In this document: positions 15,524-25,188 of the stretch, piece after piece | Numbering within the stretch: the first letter of the stretch is position 1 | Layout: every line of letters begins with the position of its first letter | NCBI RefSeq assembly: GCF_900101875.1 | Contig: NZ_FNAI01000009.1 | Span: 1-64,000, forward strand | Direction of reading: 5' to 3' | Source of the DNA: Mucilaginibacter pineti | GTDB taxonomy: Bacteria; Bacteroidota; Bacteroidia; Sphingobacteriales; Sphingobacteriaceae | Length of the DNA stretch: 64,000 nt | The notes under the pieces: model-generated | Told to the model about the DNA's origin: nothing | The model's input: the letters and a program-made list of their open reading frames with translations, nothing else | Databases searched by the model: none | Position numbers and translations under genes: made by a program

Positions 15524-17299
15524 TTATTTCCCGGCTATAATCTGTAAACTATAAAAAACGTACCCTCCCTTTTTCGCAAACACCCTCACCTTATTAATTC
15601 CTGTTTTTAACGGTAAACCATCAACAGGAATAATCTGACGGGTATTAGCACCTTTGTTGGGGATTACGACAGTATGTTCAACGCCGTTAACACCAACCGT
15701 TAATTCGGCATTATCAACACCGGATGCCACTGTTAGCTTTACCGCATATTTACCGGCCGTTTTTGCTTTAACGGTATACTGTAGCCATTCGCCCTCTTCA
15801 ATATTATCTATATAGTAACCGTTTGCGCGGGTTGAATCTTTGCTGATATCCACACCATCATTGCGGTATACCCCGCCGGCGTTGCCTTTGCCGTATTTGC
15901 CGGTAGATATATGGTAATCTGCCGTGTCGGTATCAAAATAAGCAAAACCGTTGCGGCCCATATCGTAATCAACGGCATTTATGCTACTTCCGTTGGCTAT
16001 ATTGTTTTTAAATGGTTTTGTAGCAGTAGTAAATGGCTGCCTTAAAATAGCATCTATTACATCATGGTGAATAATGGCGTTTTCCAGCTTGGCATGTTTG
16101 GCCAATTCCATAGTGCCCGCGTAGGTTGTGGCGGCATCTGGTTGCTGTTTGCCGGTGTTCATATAGTTCGCAACCGCATCGTAATTGGGGTTTGACGGTA
16201 TTTCGATTGGGTTGTTGTTGCCCATTTTTTTCAGGGGCCAAAGCGCCCAGCCAATATTATTCTTTTCCAATAGCCGGATAGCCTCGGTTAGCCACACATT
16301 GGAGTTTTCCCCGGTTTCGCCAAGCCATACGGGGATATTGTATTGATTACGTGTGCTGAGGATGTTTTTTATGGATGCCTCGTCATTATAGTTCCAGTAT
16401 TTGTGGAAACTCAGCACCATGTTGTTGTCCCATGCTGGTAAAATGCCATTATAGTTATTACCCCAGCCATTGCCTTCAATAATGATAATGTGTTTTTTGT
16501 CAGCCTCGCGAATAGCAGTAGTTATATCCACCATTAATTTTCTGAGCGGCGCGTTAGTTTTTTCATTCAGGCCGTTCTTGTCTTTTTCGGGATCGTCGAA
16601 ACCCCAGTTGGGTTCGTTGATGATATCATAACCGGCAATATTCGGTTCGTTTTTGTAGCGTTCGGCCAGTTTACGCCAAAGGGCAATCATTTTTTGTTTA
16701 TTAGCTTCACTATTCCATAACGATGGATTATCGGGGTTCCTGTCGGATATATTCATGTCATTGCCCTGGCCGCCGGGTGTGGCGTGCATATCAAGGATGA
16801 GGTACATATGATTGGCTTTGCACCAGGCCAGCAGCTTATCGGTCATTTCAAAACCCTTATTTATCCAGGTGTTTTTCCCTGCAACGGGTTCTTTTTCAAC
16901 CGGCAGGGTATACAGGTTATAATGCATGGGAAGCCTGATGGAATTAAAGCCCCACCGACGCATCGAATCCACATCAATTTTGCGTGTTCCATTTAGTAGC
17001 CACGCATCATAAAACTCCTTTGTTTTGGCAGCACCCATCAGCACTTCCAACCTTTCCCTAATACGATACTGGCGACTATCCTCATTAATATGCAGCATAT
17101 AGCCCTCTTGTAGCATCCAGCCACCAAGGCCCATGCCGCGCAGTAATACGTTTTTGCCGTTTTGATTCACAATGGTTGTGCCCTTGGTTTTTAAAAAACC
17201 TTGCGCATTACTTTGGATTGAAAATATCAAAACAAATAAAAGCATCAGCAAGCCTTTTGCCGATTGCTTAAACAGGGTTGTTTTAAGCATAGGTGCCAT
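15524..17299 (-). CDS. GH5 family secreted glycoside hydrolase with C-terminal CBM
   Basis: 591 residues from ATG 17299; ATG 17290 would also suit. The signal peptide ends around SIQSNA-QG. The TIM barrel shows GLGGWMLQEGY at strand 1, RLPMHYNL, the acid/base in DIINEPNW near residue 224 and the nucleophile in WLGETGE near 327, plus SFHKYWNY, the GH5 set. Residues after about 430 (VDYDMGRNGFAYFDTD, GEWLQYTVKA, AGKYAVKLTVASG) form a CBM6-type carbohydrate-binding module. Likely substrate is a beta-glucan or cellulose-like polymer, acting in the periplasm or outside. It is a single gene, with no SusC/SusD partners nearby. Confidence 0.88.
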   Translation of the reverse strand: MAPMLKTTLFKQSAKGLLMLLFVLIFSIQSNAQGFLKTKGTTIVNQNGKNVLLRGMGLGGWMLQEGYMLHINEDSRQYRIRERLEVLMGAAKTKEFYDAWLLNGTRKIDVDSMRRWGFNSIRLPMHYNLYTLPVEKEPVAGKNTWINKGFEMTDKLLAWCKANHMYLILDMHATPGGQGNDMNISDRNPDNPSLWNSEANKQKMIALWRKLAERYKNEPNIAGYDIINEPNWGFDDPEKDKNGLNEKTNAPLRKLMVDITTAIREADKKHIIIIEGNGWGNNYNGILPAWDNNMVLSFHKYWNYNDEASIKNILSTRNQYNIPVWLGETGENSNVWLTEAIRLLEKNNIGWALWPLKKMGNNNPIEIPSNPNYDAVANYMNTGKQQPDAATTYAGTMELAKHAKLENAIIHHDVIDAILRQPFTTATKPFKNNIANGSSINAVDYDMGRNGFAYFDTDTADYHISTGKYGKGNAGGVYRNDGVDISKDSTRANGYYIDNIEEGEWLQYTVKAKTAGKYAVKLTVASGVDNAELTVGVNGVEHTVVIPNKGANTRQIIPVDGLPLKTGINKVRVFAKKGGYVFYSLQIIAGK

Positions 17300-17479
17300 A
17301 ATACGGGCGATGATAATTGGTAAAGTAAATTTATAAATAAAAGTGTAAAAGGTACACCAAGAAGATTTTTAAATTAACGGCGAATAATACAGCCCCTTTA
17401 CGCAAGGAGTCATTTAATTAGAAACTTAAAATATTTGGTTTTATTAAAAATAATTAATAGTTTCACTTGCACTATCCGC

Positions 17480-17854
17480 ATGAAAGAGCACAATAAAAAG
17501 ATCATCATTTTTGATGATGACGAGGACATCCTTTCCATTTGCAGTTATATTTTAGAAGAGCAGGGTTGGGAGGTTCATACCTATACCGACTGCAATAATA
17601 TAACTGAAAAAGTTTCCGGTATTTTTCCGGATGTTATATTAATGGATAACTGGATTCCCGACGCTGGCGGAATTATTGCCACGCAAACCCTTAAAAAATC
17701 CGAAGAGCTAAAAAACATCCCCGTAATCTATTTTTCGGCCAATAGCGATATTCAGATCCTGGCAAACCACGCGGGTGCACAAACTTACCTGGCCAAGCCA
17801 TTCGACCTGGAAGAGCTGGAGCGTGTTATCAATACCGTATTGGTAGCCGATTAA
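17480..17854 (+). CDS. Single-domain response regulator
   Basis: 124 residues from ATG 17480; in-frame start at 17435 would only add a non-conserved tail. The receiver fold is complete: acidic cluster FDDDED near residues 9-14, phospho-acceptor Asp in VILMDNW near 55, Ser/Thr switch in IYFSAN and Lys in LAKPFD. There is no output domain, so it acts through protein contact (CheY-like). No kinase gene is adjacent. A bidirectional terminator follows. Confidence 0.88.
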   Translation: MKEHNKKIIIFDDDEDILSICSYILEEQGWEVHTYTDCNNITEKVSGIFPDVILMDNWIPDAGGIIATQTLKKSEELKNIPVIYFSANSDIQILANHAGAQTYLAKPFDLEELERVINTVLVAD

Positions 17855-17881
17855 AAAATCAAAATAAAATATTTATCCAAC

Positions 17882-17912
17882 AAAAAGCCCCATCTGTCAG
17901 ATGGGGCTTTTT
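17882..17912. terminator. Bidirectional terminator
   Basis: AAAAGCCCCATCT pairs with AGATGGGGCTTTT around a GTC loop, with T-runs on both strands, between the convergent response-regulator and barrel genes. Confidence 0.9.
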
Positions 17913-17921
17913 GTTAAATGA

Positions 17922-20855
17922 TTAAAATCCTCCTCCCGGAGGGCCACCCTGGCCACCGCCGCCAGGCCTGCCGCCGCCATCGCCACCCGGACCGCCGCCA
18001 TTTCTTGGGCCGCGCTCCTCATTTTGAGTTGGGGCTTTTCCTGCAAATTTTTGCAGCCTTAGCGAGAAGGTCAGCAGGAAATACCTGGCAAGCCTGTTTA
18101 CACTTGATTGCGTGATTGAGCTTGCTGTAGTAGATGAAGTAAAGCCGGTATTCTGGTTAAATAAATCAAATGCTGAAGCGCGAATTGTGGCCACTTTGTT
18201 TTTCAGAAACCTGCGCTCAACATACACGTTCAGGATGTTTGGGTTGGTTATTTGAATGTTTGAAGCATAGCCGTAATTGTTTGCTTTGGTATAATCATAG
18301 CTAAATACCCAATCGCCAAAGTAATTTTTTCCGTTAAGGCCAATGTTCAGTGTTCTTACATTTGAAAGCGCTTGGGTCAGCTGGTTGTTGATAGAATTGC
18401 TGGTTTTATTGATAGAGTAGTTGGTTAAAAACTGTACATCAACTACATTTGGAATATCAACCCTGAAACGGAACTCCGGAGTGAAAACCAGGTTTTTGGC
18501 TATATTCTTTTCACGTGCAGCATCAATTTCCTGTTGCGATGCAAGCAGCGGGTCTTCATTTACAACGCTTAAATAACCAATGTTGTTATTATAGGTTGCT
18601 GTTCCGTTAAGGGTAAGTGAAAACTTACGTTCGGCCCAGGGTTTTACATAGGTTAAACGACCGGTAACATTATAAAAACCGTCGGCATTAAGATATTGTG
18701 TTAGTATCCTGTTTGATGTGTTGGACGAAATACTGTTTGTTACTACCTGGTTTTGAATTTTTTGGAAATTGAAATTTGCGAAAAATACATTACCTGTAGC
18801 AAAACTGAAATTATTATACCTTATAGATACATTGTTGGTGAAAGCCGGGTTCAGGTATGGATTACCTTGAACAGGATAATACGCGTTGGACTGATCAACA
18901 ACCGGTTGTATCTGGGTAAATGTCGGTGCGGCATTAGACCCGTTATAGTTAACACTAAATGTTTGACTGCGCGAAAAATTATAAATAAAGCGGGCTGTTG
19001 GTATAAAATTGAAAGTGTTTTTATGTGTTGAAGCACCTGTGTTTTCAGAGAAACCGTCTAACGTTGACGGTTGCACGGCAAGTCCTAACGTATAGTTGTA
19101 TTTTTTTTCTATAAAACGATAGTTTAATCCAAACCGGTTTGTTGTAAAGGTATAGTTGTAACGATTGCTCAATAAACTATCCCTCATGAAACTAAACTCA
19201 ATAGGGTTGAATAGCGTATCGGTTTCTTTATTATTATTGGTTGTAGAGTAGTTAAGCGCATAATTAAATTCAAAGTAGGAGCGCTTGCCAAGTGGTTGGA
19301 GGTAAGACACGTTGGCCCCGTAGCTGTTAGTACGACTATAGGTAGCGATAGACTGATTTTCCGGAGCCGTATGCTCGGTATTTGGTGCAAAATTATAAAT
19401 AGGGTTTTGGTATGACCAGCTTGGGGCCGAATTTGCATTAACCAAAATGCTTAGATTTCTGCGTTGTTTAAATTTATGGTTATATAAACCGGTGATACCG
19501 TATGTTGGCGATTGAGAATCTCCATTGGTATTGGATGTATATGCAGATGATACTGTACCTTTCCTGGTGAGACTTACGCTATCGGATTCAATGGTATTGG
19601 TACCAGCGTATGAAAAACTTGGTGTAAATTTAAAGTAATTAACCGTATCGGGTTTATACTCCATATTCCAGTTAAAGCGGTGGTTTATCTTCTCATCCTG
19701 TTCAAGGCTAAGCTGGTGTTGCTCGCTTGGGTTTGCCGATGAAGTATTTTGCTGAAAAATGTTATTGCTGGTATTGGTGGTGTTATCTGCAAAGCTGTAG
19801 CTTCCATAAACAGCAAGGTTTTTACCCCATTGATCGCGGAAGTTAAGGCCGATTGATTTTGCATCGGTGATACCGTTTTGGGTAGTTATCAGGCTACCAG
19901 TAGCGCCACCGCCACGTCCGGCGTTTCCACGACCGCCGCCGCCGCCAAAGTTGCCGCCTCCACCACCAGAACTACCGAACGAAAAAGTATTTACATTGGT
20001 GTTATTTATACTTCCCTGAACAGCAATTTGCTGATCACCTTTAAAATTGAAAATATTTAAAGAGCCTAAATAACGGTTTTTATTGGGTACGCCCTGGTCC
20101 TGCGGTAATGCGTCGCGTCCATCGCCAACAGTTCCTTGAGCCGTGTAGCCATAGTTTTTATCTTTTCTGATAGTGATGTTCAGGATCTTGTCGGGCTCGC
20201 CAGATTTAACACCGGTTAAATTTGCCTGATCACCGTAATCGTCAATCATCTGTATGTTTTCGATTATATCTGCGGGCAGGTTTTTGGTAGCACTTTGAAC
20301 ATCGCCGCCCATATAATCTTTGCCGTTGATACGCACTTTTGTAACCTGCTTACCCTGTGTTGATACGTTGCCGTTTACATCAACATCTACACCCGGTAGC
20401 TTTTTTAGCAGGTCTTCTGCAGGCGCATTCGCCCTTACTTTATAGGATGATGCGTTATATACAACGGTATCTTCTTTAAGCGTAATAGGGTTTGGCGCGC
20501 CCACTATGTTCACCTGGTTAAGCATATTGGTTTCTGCTTTCAGGACTATCGAACCCAGGTCAACAGGTTTGTTGTTATCATCAAGCGCGAAATGTTTTAT
20601 TAGCGATGTGTAACCAATAGATGATATGGTAAGTGTTATTTTAGAACCCTTAACGGCCGAAAAAGTAAATTTTCCGTCGGCATTGGTGATCGATATTGTG
20701 CTATCGCCGGTGTTCGACACTAATTTAATACTACTACCCGGAACAGATAGTTTAGTGGAGTCGATAACTGTTCCGCTAATGTCGCGTGCAGTCTGCGCTT
20801 TTACGCCGAGGGCGCTTAAAAAGGTAAAGGTTAAGATTAATAAAAGGGGCTTCAT
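17922..20855 (-). CDS. TonB-receptor-like outer-membrane beta-barrel protein with Gly-rich tail
   Basis: 977 residues from ATG 20855 (an in-frame TTG lies at 20876). The signal peptide ends GVKA-QT. A CarboxypepD_reg-like domain comes first (ISGTVIDSTKLSVPGSSIKL), then a plug (DLLKKLPGVDVDVNG, VTKVRINGKDYMGGD). The remainder is a large barrel with many aromatic-ended strands, as in the Bacteroidetes outer_membrane_beta-barrel family. Two Gly-rich blocks stand out: a loop near 290-315, and the extreme C-terminus after the last strand (about 25 residues of G, P, R and D). Ligand is unknown. It stands alone with its own terminator; no SusD partner. Confidence 0.85.
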   Translation of the reverse strand: MKPLLLILTFTFLSALGVKAQTARDISGTVIDSTKLSVPGSSIKLVSNTGDSTISITNADGKFTFSAVKGSKITLTISSIGYTSLIKHFALDDNNKPVDLGSIVLKAETNMLNQVNIVGAPNPITLKEDTVVYNASSYKVRANAPAEDLLKKLPGVDVDVNGNVSTQGKQVTKVRINGKDYMGGDVQSATKNLPADIIENIQMIDDYGDQANLTGVKSGEPDKILNITIRKDKNYGYTAQGTVGDGRDALPQDQGVPNKNRYLGSLNIFNFKGDQQIAVQGSINNTNVNTFSFGSSGGGGGNFGGGGGRGNAGRGGGATGSLITTQNGITDAKSIGLNFRDQWGKNLAVYGSYSFADNTTNTSNNIFQQNTSSANPSEQHQLSLEQDEKINHRFNWNMEYKPDTVNYFKFTPSFSYAGTNTIESDSVSLTRKGTVSSAYTSNTNGDSQSPTYGITGLYNHKFKQRRNLSILVNANSAPSWSYQNPIYNFAPNTEHTAPENQSIATYSRTNSYGANVSYLQPLGKRSYFEFNYALNYSTTNNNKETDTLFNPIEFSFMRDSLLSNRYNYTFTTNRFGLNYRFIEKKYNYTLGLAVQPSTLDGFSENTGASTHKNTFNFIPTARFIYNFSRSQTFSVNYNGSNAAPTFTQIQPVVDQSNAYYPVQGNPYLNPAFTNNVSIRYNNFSFATGNVFFANFNFQKIQNQVVTNSISSNTSNRILTQYLNADGFYNVTGRLTYVKPWAERKFSLTLNGTATYNNNIGYLSVVNEDPLLASQQEIDAAREKNIAKNLVFTPEFRFRVDIPNVVDVQFLTNYSINKTSNSINNQLTQALSNVRTLNIGLNGKNYFGDWVFSYDYTKANNYGYASNIQITNPNILNVYVERRFLKNKVATIRASAFDLFNQNTGFTSSTTASSITQSSVNRLARYFLLTFSLRLQKFAGKAPTQNEERGPRNGGGPGGDGGGRPGGGGQGGPPGGGF

Positions 20856-21020
20856 AGTGATATTTAAAACGTACAATTGTTATCGAATTTAGCTATAAGA
20901 CGTAATTCGAACGCAAATGTTCAACTTATAACGTAACAATTACTTAATAAGCATACAATTGTTACACATATAGCGGCTAAACATCTATCAATCATGTTAT
21001 TGTTACATATCATAAATGCA

Positions 21021-21044
21021 AAAAGCCGGTTTTTGCCGGCTTTT
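21021..21044. terminator. Bidirectional hairpin terminator
   Basis: AAAAGCCGG/CCGGCTTTT with a six-base loop, directly after the 3' end of the leftward collagen-like gene (stop at 21067). Confidence 0.8.
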
Positions 21045-21066
21045 ACAATGATAAGGTTATTGTTAC

Positions 21067-21858
21067 TTAGTTTATGTGCAGGGCCGCTGCAACGTCGCTA
21101 TAGTTTTTAAGGTTAAGGCCCGGATGTGTGGTGCCTAATGTTACAACTGTTCCGCCCGGTATAACTACAACTTTAAAGTCATAACCAGGTGAGTTAAAAT
21201 TGGCTGTTATACGCACAGCCCCAACACTAACATCAGACTGATATATGGCATTTGTTGTAACCACATACGGCAATGATGAAAATGAAGTTGTACCTGAAAC
21301 TCTTACATATACTATAACAATGCCTCCGTTAACAATTTCCTGTGTAATTGCCGGTACATTTAACGTAAGCCCTTGCGGAGTGCTGTTAACAGACTTGTTG
21401 TTAAGGATATAGCTTTTAATGTTAGTTGTTCCATCTTTTCCGTCGGCACCATTAGCACCAGTTGGTCCTGCCGGCCCCTGTGCGCCTGTGGCCCCTGTTG
21501 TACCAGTAGCTCCTGTGGCCCCTGTTTGGCCTGTTGGCCCCGCCGGACCTTGTGGGCCGGTAGCTCCCGTTGCGCCGTTGGTTCCATTGCTTCCATTAGC
21601 GCCTGCTGGTCCCGCCGGTCCTTGTGGGCCTGTGGCTCCTGTTGCACCCGTTGCACCGTTAGCTCCTGTTGGTCCGGGTATGCCGGTAGTTGCGCCCTGG
21701 GGGCCTTGTGCGCCGGTATCGCCTTTGTCGCCTTGCGGGCCTTGAGCACCATCGGCGCCGGTAGCGCCTGTTGGCCCGGGTGTTTTATCCTTTTTACAAG
21801 CATTCATGCTAAACATGCATAAAAGTAAAACAGGAAATAAAAGTCGTAGTCTTCTCAT
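21067..21858 (-). CDS. Collagen-like repeat lipoprotein
   Basis: 263 residues. The SpII signal ends with the lipobox SMNAC, then KKDKTPGP. Residues about 28-145 are uninterrupted Gly-x-y triplets (GPTGATGADG, GPQGPAGPAG and similar) apart from one ATTGIPG slip. A small beta-rich C-terminal domain follows (INLKSYIL-like strand, IVIVYVRVSG, YDFKVVVIPGGTVVTLG). Lipid-anchored collagen-like stalks with a globular tip are a known bacterial surface design. The antisense strand is open throughout, as expected for a Gly/Pro triplet repeat. Length may vary between strains by triplet slippage. Confidence 0.9.
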   Translation of the reverse strand: MRRLRLLFPVLLLCMFSMNACKKDKTPGPTGATGADGAQGPQGDKGDTGAQGPQGATTGIPGPTGANGATGATGATGPQGPAGPAGANGSNGTNGATGATGPQGPAGPTGQTGATGATGTTGATGAQGPAGPTGANGADGKDGTTNIKSYILNNKSVNSTPQGLTLNVPAITQEIVNGGIVIVYVRVSGTTSFSSLPYVVTTNAIYQSDVSVGAVRITANFNSPGYDFKVVVIPGGTVVTLGTTHPGLNLKNYSDVAAALHIN

Positions 21859-22055
21859 AAAAATATGATTTTAGTTATAGTGACTTATTACGGATGTGTT
21901 GATAATTAGTTTCATAAAATATTGATAGAAACACAAATTATTACTATCGACGCCACTTTTGACTGTAGTAATCAAGATATTTATTTAACAAATGTGTGTA
22001 AGTGACGACAACAAAACGCATAAAAATTTCGTTGTACTTAAAAATAAATTAACCC

Positions 22056-22328
22056 ATGAACAAGATCGGCAGTACACTACACTCAAAAGTGCATAATTGG
22101 ATAGATGCAATTGGTTTCCGGCTCAACGCCTCACAAACCGATGGTAAAAATAATATTACCACCAATCATTATTTTTTTGAAACCTTCAATTTTTTTGAAA
22201 AAGCGAAGAGAAACCATCCCGAAAGCAGTAAGTTCCTATGTTTTGATGCTTATGGTGAAAAGATAAACGTAAAATCGCTGCTTGATTTACAGGTTGCATT
22301 TTTTGAGAATATTAGCCAGCTGAAGTAG
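22056..22328 (+). CDS. Small hypothetical protein
   Basis: 90 residues, not recognised. It has no signal or membrane segment and contains an aromatic-rich middle (HYFFETFNFFEKAKRNHPE) and a C-terminal helix LLDLQVAFFENISQLK. It stands alone between a leftward gene on each side and is followed by a terminator at 22404, which supports it being expressed. Confidence 0.55.
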   Translation: MNKIGSTLHSKVHNWIDAIGFRLNASQTDGKNNITTNHYFFETFNFFEKAKRNHPESSKFLCFDAYGEKINVKSLLDLQVAFFENISQLK

Positions 22329-22403
22329 TTTTTATTGCCAATCCTGTTCAGGTAATTCATTCATCTATATAGCTCCAAGCCGCTTCATGGCTTCTTCAAA
22401 ATA

Positions 22404-22440
22404 AAAGAACCCGCTTAAATAAAATTTAAGCGGGTTCTTT
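22404..22440. terminator. Bidirectional terminator
   Basis: AAAGAACCCGCTTAAAT and ATTTAAGCGGGTTCTTT form a 17-bp stem around AAA, between the convergent small gene and metalloprotease gene. Confidence 0.9.
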
Positions 22441-22463
22441 GCAGTAAAAATTAGTGGTTAAGC

Positions 22464-25097
22464 TTAATAGTTATCCACATTTGTTTTTGGCCAGCAATTC
22501 ATATAGCCGGCACCGGTTACGTCTTTAATATCGGGGGTGTTGATGCCGCGACCACCTGCAGGCAGGTTAACAATTGGGCGGGTTGGGTTTAACGTTTCTT
22601 TTATCCGCAGGTGCAAATCTGCATAGTGTGCAGCAGTTAATGCATCGCCACCTTTAGGTAAGCCGGCATCAATTTTCTTTAACTCTACGCGCACCATCGG
22701 TCTGATATCAGATAGGCTCATGTTTATAGGAGTAAGCCCAATAGATGCCAAAAGTTGTGCAGGGAAACCAGGATATCCTCTGAAATCGTCTGTTAACAGG
22801 CTTTTCAAGTTATCAATATAACCACGTTGCAGGTTACGGCTATAGGCATCTGGTTTGGCACCTACAAAAATGCTTCCCCGTACATCATTAAATAGTTGCG
22901 ATACGGTATAAGCATTTGCACCATTTTTTGCTTCGTTATCATACATACGCGCAAGTCTTGACTGGCTGAATAAGTTAGTCAGGATTGAAACCTGCATACC
23001 TTTAACGCGGTTGATCATAACACCATTGTCGAACTTGCTCAGTTCTTGTTTGTTGATCAGCCAAAGCGGGGTTGTAAATACCTGTTTATTAAGGAACGCT
23101 ACAGCATCATGCTGAAGATCTTTGCTCACAAAATCATACACGGCGCCTTTTTGATCATAGGTTTTAAAATTCTCGTTCATACCGCCTACGTTGGTAATTA
23201 CGTGGCCTGCATAACGGTAATACTGACCTAACACTTCGTTATAAAGTTCTTCAACTTCGCTATAATCCTCTCCTTTTTCGTAGCTCCATTTTTCAAGGTT
23301 AGGTAATATACGTTTCAGGTTGGCAATACCATAGGTGTTTGCTTTCATCGCGTTATCGCCCAAATCTTCGTTTTGTAAGCGAGGGTCGATAGAAGTGCCT
23401 TGTCTGCCAAAATAATAAAGTGGGTTTCCTGCTCTTTTTGTTGTCCAGTCGCCCAGGATCTCTTTTTCCTGATCGGGAGTTTTATTGCCCGGGAACCAGC
23501 TGTAGCCCCATTTCACTGACCACAAATCATATTCGCCAATTTGCGGATACAGGTGTGTAACACCATCGCCCGGTTGAGCAATGTAATTGAAACGGGCATA
23601 ATCCATAATTGATGGCGCTGTACCATGTTTGTCGGTAAACGTTTTTGAACGCAATGAATCAACAGGGTAAGCGTAGCTTGAACCAAAGTTATGCGGTAAA
23701 CCTAAAGTATGGCCAATTTCATGCGATGATACAAAGCGAATAAGTTCGCCCATTTGCTCATCGGAGAATTGCGCTTTATGTACTGCCGGGTTAACAGCTG
23801 CGGTTTGGATAAAATACCAATCGTGTAATAAGGTCATTACGTTGTGATACCAGCCAACATGGCTTTCCAGTATTTCGCCGGTACGTGGGTCAGATACGTG
23901 CGGGCCATAAGCGTTTTCCACATCTGATGCAAAATACCTGATCACGCTGTAACGTGCATCTTCGGTGCTAAATTCAGGGTCTTGTTTGGCGGTAGGGGCT
24001 TCTTTGGCAACAATAGCATTTTTAAAACCGGCGGCTTCAAAAGCTTTATTCCAATCGTTTACACCGGCTATAAGGTATGGTACCCATTTTTTAGGTGTAG
24101 CGGGGTCAATGTAGTATACTATTTGTTTTTTAGGTTCTACAAGTTCGCCTTTGGCATAAGCGGCAGGGTCTTTTGGCTCCAGTTTCCAGCGATGGATATA
24201 AGCCGTAACATCTGATTTTTGTTTCCCCGTGCCGAAATCTGTTTGCTGCTGACCAAAAAAGCCAACCCTTGCATCCATTAAACGCGCTTTCATGGGCACC
24301 TTAGGAAGCAACAACATCGAAGTGTTTAATTCAAAAGTAACCGCGCCGTTGCTGTTATCGGTAGGCGATTCGCCAGAACGATAGGTTTTTAAAGTGCGGG
24401 CTTCGGTATTTATAGGGAAGCTTTTAATCGTATCAATATATGATCTTGAATTATCAACACCCATAACCTTGTACGCTTTTTTTACATCGTCGCTTAGGCC
24501 AATGGCTGCAATATCGCCGTTGAAAAAATCGGTAACATCAATTAAAACACCTGTAGTATCTTTATTAAATGCTTTAATATCAAACGATGCCAATACTGCA
24601 TCAAGGTTTGAGTTTTTTACAGATTCATACATATCTGATGTACTATCGGCACGTATGGAGTAGCTGGGCACGCGTATAAACACCTGCTTATCGTGTTTTT
24701 CCCATTTCCAAACCTGCTGGTTTAGTTGTTCGCCGCCATACTGCTGTCCAAAAGTTCTTAACCCGGTTGGGGTTTTAACGTAACGGGTTACCACCAGCAT
24801 TTCGCGGTTAAGTAACGAGTCGGGAATTTCATAGTAATATTTACCGTCTACCTTGTAGGTATTAAAAAGTCCGGAATCGGCCTTTGTTTTGTCGGTAATT
24901 ACTTCACTAAATTTTTTGATCCCCTCTTTTTTAGGGCCGCCAACGGTAGCAGTGGCTGTTGCACCGCCCGGGCCGGTAGTTTTAAGTGTTAGGGTTTGAT
25001 TTGCTGCGTGTTTTTTACTGGCACATGAGCTGGCCAAAACAGCTAACATAAATGCAGCGCCACGTAGGTAATGGCCTGCTACAGGTGTTTTTTTCAT
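22464..25097 (-). CDS. Zinc metalloprotease lipoprotein, DUF5117/DUF5118 type
   Basis: 877 residues. The signal ends in a lipobox (LASSC, then ASKKH). The N-terminal third carries the DUF5118/5117 pattern (FNTYKVDGKYYYEIPDSLLN, REMLVVTRYVKTP). The catalytic motif HEIGHTLGLPHNFGSS lies near residue 460, the extended HExxHxxGxxH zinc site of metzincin proteases, with Met in SIMDYARF downstream as the Met-turn. A long C-terminal region follows (YRYAGHVITNVGG, RGYIDNLKSLLTD). It is periplasmic or surface-exposed; substrates are unknown. Length is normal for the Bacteroidetes family. Single gene. Confidence 0.9.
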   Translation of the reverse strand: MKKTPVAGHYLRGAAFMLAVLASSCASKKHAANQTLTLKTTGPGGATATATVGGPKKEGIKKFSEVITDKTKADSGLFNTYKVDGKYYYEIPDSLLNREMLVVTRYVKTPTGLRTFGQQYGGEQLNQQVWKWEKHDKQVFIRVPSYSIRADSTSDMYESVKNSNLDAVLASFDIKAFNKDTTGVLIDVTDFFNGDIAAIGLSDDVKKAYKVMGVDNSRSYIDTIKSFPINTEARTLKTYRSGESPTDNSNGAVTFELNTSMLLLPKVPMKARLMDARVGFFGQQQTDFGTGKQKSDVTAYIHRWKLEPKDPAAYAKGELVEPKKQIVYYIDPATPKKWVPYLIAGVNDWNKAFEAAGFKNAIVAKEAPTAKQDPEFSTEDARYSVIRYFASDVENAYGPHVSDPRTGEILESHVGWYHNVMTLLHDWYFIQTAAVNPAVHKAQFSDEQMGELIRFVSSHEIGHTLGLPHNFGSSYAYPVDSLRSKTFTDKHGTAPSIMDYARFNYIAQPGDGVTHLYPQIGEYDLWSVKWGYSWFPGNKTPDQEKEILGDWTTKRAGNPLYYFGRQGTSIDPRLQNEDLGDNAMKANTYGIANLKRILPNLEKWSYEKGEDYSEVEELYNEVLGQYYRYAGHVITNVGGMNENFKTYDQKGAVYDFVSKDLQHDAVAFLNKQVFTTPLWLINKQELSKFDNGVMINRVKGMQVSILTNLFSQSRLARMYDNEAKNGANAYTVSQLFNDVRGSIFVGAKPDAYSRNLQRGYIDNLKSLLTDDFRGYPGFPAQLLASIGLTPINMSLSDIRPMVRVELKKIDAGLPKGGDALTAAHYADLHLRIKETLNPTRPIVNLPAGGRGINTPDIKDVTGAGYMNCWPKTNVDNY

Positions 25098-25188
25098 TGA
25101 TTAATAATAGTTTAAACGTAAACTTATACAAAATTCTCCGTTTGATAACACGGAAGCGCTTTTGTTACATAAAAAAGGAGTATTTATG

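Noticed and set aside
21373..21822. Long open frames antisense to the collagen-like gene (Cys- or Pro-rich)
   Set aside because: GC-biased triplet repeats leave all frames open; only the minus-strand frame has a lipobox and a sensible C-terminal domain.
22471..22479. DnaA box TTATCCACA at the end of the metalloprotease gene (another at 33081-33089 in era)
   Set aside because: Single boxes inside coding sequence without clustering or AT-rich DNA are expected by chance.
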